The notes: generated from the sequence alone by a model not told the origin. A stretch of DNA of 64,000 nt from Devosia limi DSM 17137 (GCF_900128975.1 NZ_FQVC01000007.1:1-64000); one strand, 5' to 3'. Counted from the stretch's first letter, positions 17,342 to 28,413 are shown. Made by a program: numbers and translations.

Positions 17342-18292
17342 CTAGGGCCGTTTGAAACCAAGTTTATCCAGCTCGGCGATCAGTTCAGGGATGATGGTGA
17401 AGAGATCGCCGATCAGGGCGACATCGGCGAGTTTGACCAGCGGCGCTTCGGCATCGGAATTGATGGCGACGATCTTTTTGGCGCCCTGAATGCCGGCCAG
17501 ATGCTGCAACGCGCCGGAGATGCCGATGGCGATATAGAGATCGGGCGCGATGATCTTGCCAGTCTGGCCGACCTGCCAGTCATTGGGGGCGTAGCCGGCA
17601 TCAACAGCAGCCCGGGTAGCGCCAATGGCAGCGCCGAGCTTTTTGGCGAGCTGCTCGATGAGCTGGAAGCCTTCGGCGGAGCCGACAGAGACGCCGCCGC
17701 CGACCACGATCTGGGCGGTGGCGAGGTCGGGGCTATCGCTTTCGGTGCGGTGGGCGGCGATGACGCGGGCGGCCGAGGCGACGGGCTGATGCGGCACCGG
17801 CTCGATGGGAGCGGCATTGCCGGACGCTGCGGCGCGGAAGGCCGAGGCGCGGATGGTCAGCACCTGTTTTGGCTGATTGGCGGTGACGGTCTGCACGGCG
17901 TTGCCGGCATAGATGGGGCGTTCGAAGCGGTTGGGACCGAGCACGGCGACGACGTCAGTCACCGGCATCAGGTCGAGCCTGGCGGCAAGACGGGGCATGA
18001 CATCGCGGCCGACCGATCCGGCCGCGCTAACGATATGCTGGTAATTGGCTGACAGGGTCTGCAGCAGCGGGACGATGGCGTCGGCAAAGTCACCGGTGAA
18101 GTCGGCACCCTGCCCCACCAGCACGCGGGCGACGCCAGCAATACCGGCGGCATCGGTGGCGACCTGATCGATGCCCTCGCCCAGCACCAGAACGTCAATG
18201 GGGCCAAGTTCGGCGACGGCATGGACAACGCGGGCCGTGGCGGGAGAGAGCGTACCGAGGTCGTGATCGGCCAGAACCAGAACAGCCATCAA
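17342..18292 (-). CDS. etfA: Electron transfer flavoprotein alpha subunit
   Basis: 316 residues. The C-terminal FAD-binding domain is unmistakable: GQTGKIIAPDLYIAIGISGALQHLAGIQG, then KKIVAINSDAEAPLVKLADVALIGDLF. The N-terminal domain matches the alpha subunit's electron-transfer domain. With EtfB it forms the soluble heterodimer that carries electrons from acyl-CoA and related dehydrogenases to ETF:ubiquinone oxidoreductase. Its ATG overlaps the etfB stop (ATGA), so synthesis of the two subunits is coupled. No dehydrogenase gene is adjacent. Confidence 0.95.
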   Translation of the reverse strand: MMAVLVLADHDLGTLSPATARVVHAVAELGPIDVLVLGEGIDQVATDAAGIAGVARVLVGQGADFTGDFADAIVPLLQTLSANYQHIVSAAGSVGRDVMPRLAARLDLMPVTDVVAVLGPNRFERPIYAGNAVQTVTANQPKQVLTIRASAFRAAASGNAAPIEPVPHQPVASAARVIAAHRTESDSPDLATAQIVVGGGVSVGSAEGFQLIEQLAKKLGAAIGATRAAVDAGYAPNDWQVGQTGKIIAPDLYIAIGISGALQHLAGIQGAKKIVAINSDAEAPLVKLADVALIGDLFTIIPELIAELDKLGFKRP

Positions 18293-19047
18293 AGCGCCTC
18301 CATCTCGGCAATATCGCCAGCGATGAAGCCGGCCAGTTCACTCACCGAGCCCAGCGTGCGGCCCGCAGCGCGTTCGGCCGGTGGGGAGACTTTTTCGACG
18401 GTGAGGCGCGGGGCGATATCGACACCGAATTCGGCGACCGGGCGCACCGCCAGTGGCTTGGAGCGGGCCTTCATAACCATCGGCAAGGCGGCATTGCGGG
18501 GGGTATTGAGGCGCAGGTCGGCGGTGACGATGGCAGGCAGAGGCAGGGCGACAGTGATGCGCCCGAAATCGACCTCGCGGGTGACTTCGAGGCTTTGGAC
18601 TTCGACCTTGATAGCCGAGGCGAAGGTGGCCTGGGGACGATCGGTCAGCGCGGCGAGCATCTGGCCGACGTGATTGCTGTCATCATCGACCGCCTGCTTG
18701 CCCAGCAGTACCAGATCGGGGTTTTCTTCGGCGACCAGCTTGGCCAGCAGCTTGGCAATGGCGAGGGTTTCGAGCTCGGCATCGGTTTCGATCAGGATGC
18801 CGCGATGGGCGCCCATGGCGAGCGCCGTCAGGATGACGTCATTGGCGGTCTTGGGGCCGATGGACACCACGACGACTTCATCGGCGTGACCGGCTTCCGC
18901 AAGTTGCACAGCGGCTTCCACCGCGTGCTTGCAGAAGGGGTTCATCGACATCCGCACGCCCTGCGTTTCGACGCCCGTCCCATCTGGACGGACACGAATG
19001 CGCACATTGTGATCAACGACGCGCTTGATGGCGACCAGTATCTTCAT
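18289..19047 (-). CDS. etfB: Electron transfer flavoprotein beta subunit
   Basis: 252 residues, usual for group I EtfB. It begins MKILVAIKRVVDHNVRIRVRPDG and contains MSMNPFCKHAVEAAVQLAE, LLGKQAVDDDSNHVGQMLA and ALPAIVTADLRLNTPRNAALP, characteristic of the family. It binds AMP structurally and contacts partner dehydrogenases. First gene of the etfBA pair; the 200 bp to the divergent M20 gene at 19251 must hold promoters for both, though I see no clear hexamers. Confidence 0.95.
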   Translation of the reverse strand: MKILVAIKRVVDHNVRIRVRPDGTGVETQGVRMSMNPFCKHAVEAAVQLAEAGHADEVVVVSIGPKTANDVILTALAMGAHRGILIETDAELETLAIAKLLAKLVAEENPDLVLLGKQAVDDDSNHVGQMLAALTDRPQATFASAIKVEVQSLEVTREVDFGRITVALPLPAIVTADLRLNTPRNAALPMVMKARSKPLAVRPVAEFGVDIAPRLTVEKVSPPAERAAGRTLGSVSELAGFIAGDIAEMEAL

Positions 19048-19250
19048 GGTGCGGCAGGCTCCCTGGAAGTTGGCGCTGGTTTGACAAATCCGGGCGGCAA
19101 GGACAAGGCGGAGTTGGGGAATTTCGGTCCACCATGCCGGAGATTGTTGGAAAATCCCTGCCTTGCGCAGACTCGCTCACTCCATGGTATGGTTGACGCT
19201 TGTGATTGGGACAGCGACACTGACCCAGCGCCAACTGCTTCGAGAGTTTT

Positions 19251-20420
19251 ATGCCCGTTCTCAACCGCATCGCCGAGTTCCAGTCCGAGATCGCCGGATG
19301 GCGTCAGGACTTTCACGCTCATCCGGAGATTCTGTTCGAGGTGCATCGCACCGCCGGCAAGGTCGAGGAACTGCTGAAGGCGTTCGGCTGCGATGAGGTG
19401 GTGTCCGGACTGGGCCGGACCGGGGTGGTCGGGATTATCAACGGGCGCAGCAATGCCAGCGGCCGCACCGTGGGGCTGCGGGCCGATATGGATGCGCTGC
19501 CGATCACCGAGGCGACCGGCAAGCCCTATGCCAGCACCACCAAGGGCGCCATGCATGCCTGTGGCCATGACGGGCACACGGCAATGCTGCTGGGCGCGGC
19601 CAAATATCTGGCCGAGACGCGCAATTTCGATGGGCGCGTGGCGGTGATCTTCCAGCCCGCCGAAGAGGGTGGCGGCGGTGGCCGCGAGATGGTGCAGGAC
19701 GGCTTGATGGACCGGTTCGACATTGCCGAAGTCTATGGCATGCACAATTGGCCGGGCATCCCAGCGGGTGAATTCGGCATTCGCGTTGGCGGCATCATGG
19801 CGGCGACCGATGAATTTGCCATCGAGATCGAAGGGCGCGGTGGCCATGCGGCGCGCCCGCAGACCAGTATCGATCCGGTGATGATCGCGGCGCAGCTGAT
19901 TACGGCGCTGCAGACCTTTGTGTCGCGCAATGTCGACCCGCTGCATAATGCGGTGCTGTCGGTGACGGTGATGGAAGCGGGCGAGGCCTATAATGTCATT
20001 CCGCGCAATGCGCGGCTGAAAGGCACGATCCGGACGCTCGATCCGCAGGTGCGCCATTTCATGGAAGACCGGCTGAAGCAGTTCGTGCCCGATTTTGTCG
20101 CGGCCTTTGGCGCCAAGGCGACGGTCGGCTATCGCAAGGGCTATCCGGTGACAGTCAATTCGGAGCGCGAGACGGCATTTGCGGCCGAGATTGCCGCAGA
20201 GATTTCGGGCGTCGAGCGGGTCGATACCGACGCGGCACCCTCGATGGGCGGCGAAGATTTTGCCTATATGCTGGAAGCGCGGCCGGGGGCCTATATCTTC
20301 CTCGGCAATGGCGACACGGCTGAGCTGCACACTGACGGCTACGATTTCAACGACGACATTATTCCAGTGGGAACAAGCTATTGGGTACGCCTGGCCGAAA
20401 GGGCCCTTCCGATCGCCTGA
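19251..20420 (+). CDS. M20-family amidohydrolase (hippurate/N-acyl amino acid hydrolase-like)
   Basis: 389 residues, the usual length. Metal ligands are visible in MHACGHDGHTAMLLG, EEGGGGGREM and MHNWPGIPAGEFG, and the dimerisation-domain motif GRGGHAARPQTSIDP follows. Members (HipO, AmaA, IAA-amino acid hydrolases) remove acyl groups from amino acids in the cytoplasm; substrate is not readable here. The ATG at 19251 opens the conserved N-terminal helix. Its last 40 bases overlap the TTG-initiated frame of the next gene, so the pair is probably one transcript. Confidence 0.9.
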   Translation: MPVLNRIAEFQSEIAGWRQDFHAHPEILFEVHRTAGKVEELLKAFGCDEVVSGLGRTGVVGIINGRSNASGRTVGLRADMDALPITEATGKPYASTTKGAMHACGHDGHTAMLLGAAKYLAETRNFDGRVAVIFQPAEEGGGGGREMVQDGLMDRFDIAEVYGMHNWPGIPAGEFGIRVGGIMAATDEFAIEIEGRGGHAARPQTSIDPVMIAAQLITALQTFVSRNVDPLHNAVLSVTVMEAGEAYNVIPRNARLKGTIRTLDPQVRHFMEDRLKQFVPDFVAAFGAKATVGYRKGYPVTVNSERETAFAAEIAAEISGVERVDTDAAPSMGGEDFAYMLEARPGAYIFLGNGDTAELHTDGYDFNDDIIPVGTSYWVRLAERALPIA

Positions 20421-21499
20421 CGGCCCTACCCGCAAGCGGCCGCCTTATCCTGCTGACCCTTGCGACGCTGGCTATCTCAGCCGTTGGCGGCTTTGTCGCC
20501 GACGCGCTGAGCTTGCCGGCCGGCTGGCTGATGGGCGGCGCGCTGGCCGTAACGGCCGCGGCGATGGCGGGCATGCCCGTGGCCATGCCCGACCGGGTTC
20601 GCGACGTGGCGTTCGTTTTGATCGGCATGTCGATGGGGGCGAGCGTCGCGCCCGATAGCCTGACACTGATTACCCGCTGGCCGATCAGCCTGGCCGCGCT
20701 GGTGCTGGAACTGGTGCTGATCATCTCGCTGACCGGCTGGATGCTGGTGCGGGTGTTCAAGCTGGATGTAGGCACCGCCTATCTCAGCTCGTTCCCCGGC
20801 CATCTGTCGTTCATCATGGGCATTGCCTCGGCGGGCGTGGGTGATCCGCGCCAGATCGCGATTATTCAGGTGATCCGCATCCTGATGCTGACCATCTGCG
20901 TGCCGCTGGGCGCCATGGTGCTGCCGATCGAGCATTTCGCGCCACCGGTGCCGACATCGTTTCTGAGCATTATCGAGCTGCTGGCGCTGGCGGCCGCCTG
21001 CGCCGCGACGGGCTGGGCATTTGTGCGGCTCAAGGTGCCGGCCGGTTTTGTGCTGGGGGCGATGGCGGCAGCGACGGTGGCCAAGCTGGCGGGGTTCTAC
21101 ACGGCCAGCTTGCCGCCAGTGCTTGTCACCATCACCTTCGTCCTGACCGGGGCGCTGATCGGGTCGCGCTTTGCCGGGATCAAGCGGGATGAATTCGTCA
21201 AGGCGGCGTGGGGCGGCTTGATTGCCACCGGCATGACCGTGGCCATCGTCACCGCTATTGCCTATGGGGTGAGCCTGCTCGTCGACATGCCGTTCGGGCA
21301 GATCTGGCTGGGACTGTCGCCCGGTGCACTGGAAGGCATGGGTGCCTTGGGCATTGCATTGGGCTATGATACGGCCTTCATCGCAGCGCACCACGTTATC
21401 CGGCTATTGCTGCTGAGTTTTGCTATTCCGGCCGTGGTGGTTTTGATCCAGCGGCGCGAGCGCAAGCTTGAGACCGCCACAATCACGGGCGAGAACTAG
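20381..21499 (+). CDS. AbrB-family integral membrane protein
   Basis: About 370 residues with roughly ten hydrophobic helices in two similar halves, matching the membrane family often mislabelled AbrB regulator or ammonia monooxygenase (PF05145 type). Motifs include LPAGWLMGG, FPGHLSFIMGIASAGVGDPRQIAIIQVIRIL and LSPGALEGMGALGIALGYDTAFIAAHHVIRL. Function is not established; a transporter is plausible. The frame opens with TTG at 20381, overlapping the preceding gene by 40 bp; a shorter start cannot be excluded because no ATG occurs before the first helix. Confidence 0.8.
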   Translation: MGTPGRKGPSDRLTALPASGRLILLTLATLAISAVGGFVADALSLPAGWLMGGALAVTAAAMAGMPVAMPDRVRDVAFVLIGMSMGASVAPDSLTLITRWPISLAALVLELVLIISLTGWMLVRVFKLDVGTAYLSSFPGHLSFIMGIASAGVGDPRQIAIIQVIRILMLTICVPLGAMVLPIEHFAPPVPTSFLSIIELLALAAACAATGWAFVRLKVPAGFVLGAMAAATVAKLAGFYTASLPPVLVTITFVLTGALIGSRFAGIKRDEFVKAAWGGLIATGMTVAIVTAIAYGVSLLVDMPFGQIWLGLSPGALEGMGALGIALGYDTAFIAAHHVIRLLLLSFAIPAVVVLIQRRERKLETATITGEN

Positions 21500-21517
21500 C
21501 CAAAAGGAGATTCTATC

Positions 21518-21826
21518 ATGCTGCGTCACACTGTACCGGTGCTTGTCCTGCTGGCGGCTTCCAGCGTCCCGGCCCTCGCGGCGCCGTTCTGCGTCGATAA
21601 CCGCACCAGCGTCTCGATCACGATGGGATTCGGGGACGACAAGTTTGATCGCAATGCCGACGAGCGGGCCCTGAACGAAGCCGATCTACGCACGCTGCAG
21701 CGCATGGGCGTCGATGCGACCAGCGTCGAGCGCTGGAATGGCTGCATCCGCGCCTTCGTGCGCAATGGCGACGGCAGCCAGTCGATGGCCTATTTCGACC
21801 CGAATACGATGCGGCAGGTCTGGTAG
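21518..21826 (+). CDS. Small secreted protein of unknown function
   Basis: 102 residues. A Sec signal peptide (LRHTVPVLVLLAASSVPALA) precedes a mature part of about 80 residues with two cysteines (FCVDN, WNGCIRAF) that could form one disulfide. The ATG at 21518 follows AAGGAGA. I do not recognise the family. It lies 18 bp after the AbrB-type gene and is followed by a family B repeat fragment and a strong terminator, so it is probably the last gene of the 19251-21826 transcript. Periplasmic location is the only inference the sequence supports. Confidence 0.75.
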   Translation: MLRHTVPVLVLLAASSVPALAAPFCVDNRTSVSITMGFGDDKFDRNADERALNEADLRTLQRMGVDATSVERWNGCIRAFVRNGDGSQSMAYFDPNTMRQVW

Positions 21827-21847
21827 GCCACCTATAAGGCCAAGGAA

Positions 21848-21874
21848 ATTCTCGCCTGCGCGGGAATGGCCTGG
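21848..21874. repeat. family B repeat, single degenerate arm
   Basis: The hairpin ATTCTCGCCTGCGCGGGAAT at 21848-21867 differs from the family B core by one base and is followed by GGCCTGGTGG, matching the tails of the other copies. It is 22 bp after the small secreted protein gene. Confidence 0.6.
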
Positions 21875-21901
21875 TGGGTGACGGCGAGCGTTTGAGAATT
21901 G

Positions 21902-21935
21902 ATGGTCCGGCGAGATTGGTCTCGCCGGACCATTT

Positions 21936-21936
<1 letters not shown>
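21902..21936 (+). terminator. rho-independent terminator
   Basis: A perfect 14-bp stem (21902-21915 with 21920-21933) and a TTGG loop end in TTTT at 21933-21936 on the plus strand. It closes the transcript ending with the gene at 21518-21826 and touches the stop of the convergent alpha-glucosidase gene, which it may also serve despite a poor T-run on that strand. Confidence 0.85.
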
Positions 21937-23582
<1,646 letters not shown>

Positions 23583-23678
23583 ACTGGTCTCCTGACTCAT
23601 TGAGGCGAAGCTAGCGCGTTGTCGGGCCGCTGGGAATCGCCGTGTAATGCAGGTTGGCCGTGCGAGAAAGGCAGGACG

Positions 23679-24158
23679 ATGACCATCGAGACTGCATTGT
23701 TGATCGACCACAGGGACGCCATCGCGGCGCTGACGGCGCTGCTGGAGGCCGAATGGCCCGATTGGTACAATGCGCGCGGCGCCTCGGCGCGGGCAGATCT
23801 CAGCGAGCGCATGCGGCGCGATGGTTTGCCATTGGGGATCATCGCAATCAGGGACGGGGATGTGGTGGGCACATGTGCGTTGACGGCCAGTTCGGGTGGG
23901 CTGGTGACCGAACGATCGCCCTGGCTGGGTGGTCTGGTCGTCGATCCGCGGGCCCGGCGGCAAGGCGTGGCGTCGGCGCTGCTGGCGCGGGCCAAGGTGG
24001 AGGCGCGGCGGCTGGGATATGAGCGGCTACATTCGCTGACGGCAGAGGCGGTCCCTCTGTTCGAGCAACAGCGATGGACGACGGTGGAGGTCGTTCAGCT
24101 GAGTGGGAAAAAGCACTGGATCTTTGCGACCAGCATCCCGGCGCGTGTCGAAATCTGA
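23679..24158 (+). CDS. GNAT-family N-acetyltransferase
   Basis: 159 residues from the ATG at 23679 (AGGA just upstream); the longer frame lacks a site. The acetyl-CoA loop is clear: LGGLVVDPRARRQGVASALLARAKVEARRLG (V-D-P-x-x-R-x-x-G-V/I-A/G pattern), preceded by the strand IIAIRDGDVVGTCALTA. The acceptor substrate is unknown. Divergent from the alpha-glucosidase gene and 44 bp before the cupin gene, with which it likely forms a two-gene unit. Confidence 0.85.
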   Translation: MTIETALLIDHRDAIAALTALLEAEWPDWYNARGASARADLSERMRRDGLPLGIIAIRDGDVVGTCALTASSGGLVTERSPWLGGLVVDPRARRQGVASALLARAKVEARRLGYERLHSLTAEAVPLFEQQRWTTVEVVQLSGKKHWIFATSIPARVEI

Positions 24159-24202
24159 ACCGGCCATCCGTCGCCTGTTCGAGGACAAACAGGAGAGCAG
24201 CC

Positions 24203-24541
24203 ATGGTTCACGTATTGCGCGCAGCAGAGCGGGCGCCCAGTGCGAGCCGAACGATCAAGTTCGAGGGCGAGGCTTATGGCACCGGAATTTCGTTCTTCTC
24301 GGTGGACAATGAGCCCGGCCAGGGGCCGGCACTGCATGTGCATCCCTATGCCGAAACCTGGATCGTCAAATCCGGCCGGGCACGACTGGTGGCGGGCGAG
24401 GAAACGCTTGATATCGGGCCCAATGACATAGCGGTCATGCCGGGCAATACGCCTCACAAGTTCACCAATATCGGGCCCGACCGGCTGGTGATCATCTGCA
24501 TCCATGCCAATGGAACAATCGTGCAGGATGATCTGGAATAA
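24203..24541 (+). CDS. Small cupin-domain protein
   Basis: 112 residues from the ATG at 24203, which follows AGGAGA; the frame upstream overlaps the GNAT gene. It carries a single cupin barrel: GPALHVHPYAETWIVKSGRARL (motif 1, metal-binding HxH and E) and PGNTPHKFTNIG (motif 2 His). Such proteins are metal-dependent enzymes or sugar/ligand sensors; no specific role can be assigned. It is 44 bp downstream of the GNAT gene in the same direction. Confidence 0.85.
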   Translation: MVHVLRAAERAPSASRTIKFEGEAYGTGISFFSVDNEPGQGPALHVHPYAETWIVKSGRARLVAGEETLDIGPNDIAVMPGNTPHKFTNIGPDRLVIICIHANGTIVQDDLE

Positions 24542-24559
24542 AACTCGGCAGCACTGCCG

Positions 24560-24850
24560 TTAGTGTTGCTTCACAGGCCGATACGCGACGATGACACCCG
24601 CCCGCACTACCGCAAGCCCCTCTTCACCAATCAATGCATCTGGCTGGTAATCCACGCTCCGACATAGCCACAGCTCATCTTTGGGCCCGAGCGTCTGACT
24701 CATTTCCTCGACCAGATCGATGGCCATACGCCTCATTCGTTCAACATGACGCGCGCCAAAATGCTGGCCTCCGGGGTGCAACAGCCATTCTATTACACCC
24801 CCGAGGTCGACGGGATTGATAAGCACCAAACTGTCTGGACTAAGTTCCAC
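24560..24850 (-). CDS. Hypothetical protein, 96 residues
   Basis: A GTG-initiated frame between the cupin gene (convergent) and the dehydrogenase gene. The product is soluble, with no signal peptide or membrane helix, and includes VEEMSQTLGPKDELWLCRSVDYQPDALIGEEG in a plausible alpha/beta pattern. There is no clear ribosome-binding site before the GTG. I do not recognise a family. The opposite strand has nothing better here, and without this gene the gap would be 336 bp. Confidence 0.5.
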   Translation of the reverse strand: MELSPDSLVLINPVDLGGVIEWLLHPGGQHFGARHVERMRRMAIDLVEEMSQTLGPKDELWLCRSVDYQPDALIGEEGLAVVRAGVIVAYRPVKQH

Positions 24851-24877
24851 TTTGCGTGACCCGACCGGAAATTGGCG

Positions 24878-25807
24878 CTAGACCACCGCGCTGATCAGCG
24901 GCTCGCCGGCGAAGTGGGCCTCGAGATTGGCGACCAGTAGCGCACCCATGGCGTCGCGGGTCTGGTGGGTGGCGCTGCCCTGGTGGGGGGCGAGGACGAC
25001 ATTGTCGAGGGAGAACAGCGCCTCAGGAACCTGGGGCTCTTTCTCGAAGACATCGAGGGCGGCGCCGCAAAGGCCGCCATTGACCAGAAGATCGACCATG
25101 GCCGGCTCATCCACCAGGGTGCCGCGAGCAATGTTCACCAGCATGCCCTTGGGGCCGAGCGCTTCGAGGACTTCGCGCGAGACGATACGATCGGTACCTT
25201 TGCCACCGGGGGCAATCAGCACCAGCCAATCGGCATCGCGGGCCATGTCGACCAGCTTGTCGTAGTAGACATAGGGCTGGTTTTCCTGGCGATTGCGACC
25301 GTGATAGACGACGCGCATCTTCATGGCCTGGGCGCGGGTGGCGATTTCCTTGCCGATGCGACCGAGGCCGAGAATGCCGACGGTCTTGCCGGTCAGTTCG
25401 GAAAACAGGCCAAAGCCGCCATTGAGCCATTTGCCGTCGCGCACGAAACGATCGCCCTGCGGAATACGGCGGGCCAGCGAAATCATCAGGCCGATGGTGA
25501 GTTCGGCGACGGCGTCATTGAGCACGTCGGGCGTATTTGTGACGCGCACATTGGCAGCCTTGGCGGCGGCCAGATCGATGTTGTCTACGCCGACGCCGAA
25601 GCCGGCAATGATTTCGAGATTGGGCAGCTTGGCGATCAGATCGCCCTTCACGCCGCTGCCGGCATGGGCGCGAATGCGCGGGGCGATTTCGGCGAGGTAG
25701 GCTGCCGGATCGGCCTGCAGATGCAGCTTGTGGACGGTGTAGCGTTCGGCCAGGGCGGCCTCGCAACTATCGAGAAGCTTGGCAGTCTGCAGGATTTCGA
25801 TGGGCAT
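24878..25807 (-). CDS. D-isomer-specific 2-hydroxyacid dehydrogenase
   Basis: 309 residues. The NAD(P)-binding motif is GILGLGRIGKEIA; catalytic Arg lies in NIARGTLVDE, Glu in the segment ALDVFEKEPQVPEAL and His in LAPHQGSATHQT. This is the GhrB / glyoxylate-hydroxypyruvate reductase type. It reduces small 2-oxoacids to D-2-hydroxyacids in the cytoplasm; the exact substrate is open. It starts at ATG 25807 and is transcribed away from the ATP-grasp gene at 25974. The 166-bp divergent gap contains no obvious operator. Confidence 0.92.
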   Translation of the reverse strand: MPIEILQTAKLLDSCEAALAERYTVHKLHLQADPAAYLAEIAPRIRAHAGSGVKGDLIAKLPNLEIIAGFGVGVDNIDLAAAKAANVRVTNTPDVLNDAVAELTIGLMISLARRIPQGDRFVRDGKWLNGGFGLFSELTGKTVGILGLGRIGKEIATRAQAMKMRVVYHGRNRQENQPYVYYDKLVDMARDADWLVLIAPGGKGTDRIVSREVLEALGPKGMLVNIARGTLVDEPAMVDLLVNGGLCGAALDVFEKEPQVPEALFSLDNVVLAPHQGSATHQTRDAMGALLVANLEAHFAGEPLISAVV

Positions 25808-25973
25808 GGTTCACTCGGCGGACAGGATCGGACAGTGCATCAAGAGATAGACCGCGCCACTCCTCAAGTCGACAAGCAAGGACGAAAAGCATTCGCGAAC
25901 GGCTGGACGGGGCCGTACAAATGTGTAGCAATGTGAAGGCGATGGGACGAGCCGTATTACCACTCGGAGCATA

Positions 25974-27395
25974 ATGGGCGACACAACGCCGTTTGACGAA
26001 ATGCATAATGCGGACGGATCTGTCCGCGAACCTTATCGCGCCCTGGCCCAATGGCTGGACGAGCAACCCGACAAAGCCCTGACCCTGATGCAATCGGATG
26101 CGGAAGCCATCTTCCGCAAGCTGGGCATTACCTTTGCGGTTTATGGCTCGGACGAGGGCACCGAAAAGGTCATTCCCTTTGACGTCATCCCCCGCATTAT
26201 CGCGGCGCAGGAATGGCGGCGGCTGTCCAAGGGGATCGAACAACGGGTCAAGGCGCTCAACGCCTTTCTCTACGATATCTACCACCGCCAGGAGATCCTG
26301 AAGGCGGGCCGGATTCCCGAAAAGCTGATCCTGCAGAATTCGGCCTTCTGCCCCGAAATGATGGGGCTGGAGCCGGCCAAGGGCGTCTATGCCCATATTA
26401 TCGGCGTCGATATCGTGCGGGTCGGTCCGGACGAATATTATGTGCTTGAGGACAATCTGCGCACGCCATCGGGCGTCAGCTACATGCTGGAAGACCGCGA
26501 GGCGATGATGCAGCTGGCGCCGGACCTGTTCCAGCGCTGCAAGGTTGCGCCAGTCGAGAACTATCCCGAGAACCTGCGGCGGACGCTGGATAGCGTGGCG
26601 CCGGCGGGCGCGGGATCATCGCCCAATATCGCTGTGCTGACGCCGGGCATCTACAACTCGGCCTATTTCGAGCATTCGTTCCTGGCCGACCAGATGGGCG
26701 CGCAACTGTGCGAGGGGCCAGACCTGTTTGTCGATGGCGGCAAGGTCTATATGCGCACCACCACCGGCCCGGAGCGGGTCGATGTGATTTATCGCCGGAT
26801 CGATGACGATTATCTCGATCCGCTGACCTTCCGGCCAGATTCCATGCTCGGCGTGCCCGGGCTGTTCGACGCCTATCGGGCGGGGAATGTGACGCTGGTC
26901 AATGCGCCGGGCACCGGCATTGCCGACGACAAGGCGGTCTATACCTATGTGCCTGAGATTATCGAATTCTATCTCGGTGAAAAGGCGCTGCTCAACAATG
27001 TGCCGACCTACAATTGCACCGACAGCGACAAGCGGGCCTGGGTGTTCGACAACATCCAGGACCTCGTGGTCAAGGAAGTGCATGGTTCGGGCGGCTACGG
27101 TATGCTGATCGGGCCGACCTCGAGCAAGGCGCAGCGCGAGGAATTCAAGAAGAAAATCGAGGCCCGGCCGGACAATTACATCGTCCAGCCAACCCTGGCG
27201 CTGTCCACCTGCCCCACTTTCGTCAATGCCGGGATTGCCCCGCGCCATGTCGATCTCAGGCCCTATGTGCTGATCGGCGACGAAGTGCGGATCACCCCCG
27301 GCGGGCTGACACGCGTGGCGTTGAAGAAGGGCTCGCTGGTGGTCAATTCCAGCCAGGGCGGCGGGACCAAGGATACGTGGGTGCTGGAGGATTGA
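25974..27395 (+). CDS. Circularly permuted ATP-grasp protein (COG2308 type)
   Basis: 473 residues, full length for this family. Recognisable stretches include LGITFAVYGSDEGTEKVIPFDVIPRII, EDNLRTPSGVSYMLEDREAMM, VLTPGIYNSAYFEHSFLADQMG and VVKEVHGSGGYGMLIGP near the C-terminus. Comparative work on amidoligases proposed that these permuted ATP-grasp proteins, with alpha-E and transglutaminase-like partners, make or attach peptides or amide-linked compounds; the product is unknown. It heads the cassette with the genes at 27448 and 28414, all plus strand, gaps of 52 and 15 bp. Confidence 0.9.
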   Translation: MGDTTPFDEMHNADGSVREPYRALAQWLDEQPDKALTLMQSDAEAIFRKLGITFAVYGSDEGTEKVIPFDVIPRIIAAQEWRRLSKGIEQRVKALNAFLYDIYHRQEILKAGRIPEKLILQNSAFCPEMMGLEPAKGVYAHIIGVDIVRVGPDEYYVLEDNLRTPSGVSYMLEDREAMMQLAPDLFQRCKVAPVENYPENLRRTLDSVAPAGAGSSPNIAVLTPGIYNSAYFEHSFLADQMGAQLCEGPDLFVDGGKVYMRTTTGPERVDVIYRRIDDDYLDPLTFRPDSMLGVPGLFDAYRAGNVTLVNAPGTGIADDKAVYTYVPEIIEFYLGEKALLNNVPTYNCTDSDKRAWVFDNIQDLVVKEVHGSGGYGMLIGPTSSKAQREEFKKKIEARPDNYIVQPTLALSTCPTFVNAGIAPRHVDLRPYVLIGDEVRITPGGLTRVALKKGSLVVNSSQGGGTKDTWVLED

Positions 27396-27447
27396 TGATG
27401 TCCATGCAGCACCTACCCGTGATGATGAATAATCTGCAGGTGTCCGC

Positions 27448-28398
27448 ATGAGAATGCTGGGACGGACTGCGCAAAACCTGTTCTGGCTCTCGCGTTATGT
27501 GGAGCGGGCCGAGAACATGGCGAGGCTGCTGGAAGTCGGATACCGCATGAGCCTGACCTCGCGGCGCGAGGGCGGGGCCAGTGAGCATCTGATGTCGATG
27601 ATGCAGGCAGCCGAAGTCGACGAGGAATTCAACAAGAAGCACAAGACTGCCGACGTCGATACGGTCGCCCATTTCATGATGTTCGACCCCGACAATGCAT
27701 CCTCGGTCTATTCCTGCCTGATGGCGGCGCGCACCAATGCGCGCTCGGTGCGCACCGCCATCACCACCGATATGTGGGAAAGCCTCAACGGGGCGTGGCT
27801 GGAATTTTCACAGATCAAGCCGCGCGATGTGCGGGGGGCCAAACTGCTGGGCCTGCTGCAATGGGTCAAGCAATTGAGCCACCAGTTCCGCGGGGCTCTC
27901 CTTGGGACTATCCTGCGCGATGACGGCTTTGCGTTCAGTCAGGCGGGCAATTTCGTCGAGCGGGCAGATAATACGGCGCGCATTCTGGACATGAAATATT
28001 ACGTGCTGCTGCCACGTGCCAAGATGATCGGTGGCGATCTCGACATCCAGCAATGGACGCTGATCCTGCGGGCGGCATCGGCCCATCGCAGTTATCGCCA
28101 TGTCTACCATGACCGCTACAAGGCTCATAACATTGCCGATTTCCTGATCCTGCGGCCGGAAATGCCGCGCTCGCTGATCTTTTGCGCTAGGGCCATCGAG
28201 CTGACCTTGGACAGTCTGTCGGAGCTTTATGGCAAGCGGCAGGACTGCCACGAAGCGGCCAGCCAGATGCGGGCAATGGTGGAGGGCACGACGATGGAGA
28301 CAATCTTCGCGCATGGCCTGCACGAATTCCTGACCGAGTTCATTGCCCGTAATAATCGCGTCACCGAGTGCCTCTCGGAGAGCTACAACTTCTATTAG
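27448..28398 (+). CDS. Alpha-E domain protein (COG2307 type)
   Basis: 316 residues, helix-rich. It opens MLGRTAQNLFWLSRYVERAENMARLLEVGYRM, the family signature, and repeats a similar segment (FVERADNTARILDMKYYVLLP) in the second half, pointing to an internal duplication around Arg/Glu-rich helices. The name comes from conserved alpha-helical Glu-containing motifs; no activity is proven. It almost always accompanies permuted ATP-grasp proteins, as here (52 bp downstream), and probably acts with them in the cytoplasm. Confidence 0.9.
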   Translation: MRMLGRTAQNLFWLSRYVERAENMARLLEVGYRMSLTSRREGGASEHLMSMMQAAEVDEEFNKKHKTADVDTVAHFMMFDPDNASSVYSCLMAARTNARSVRTAITTDMWESLNGAWLEFSQIKPRDVRGAKLLGLLQWVKQLSHQFRGALLGTILRDDGFAFSQAGNFVERADNTARILDMKYYVLLPRAKMIGGDLDIQQWTLILRAASAHRSYRHVYHDRYKAHNIADFLILRPEMPRSLIFCARAIELTLDSLSELYGKRQDCHEAASQMRAMVEGTTMETIFAHGLHEFLTEFIARNNRVTECLSESYNFY

Positions 28399-28413
28399 GA
28401 CGCGATTGCACCG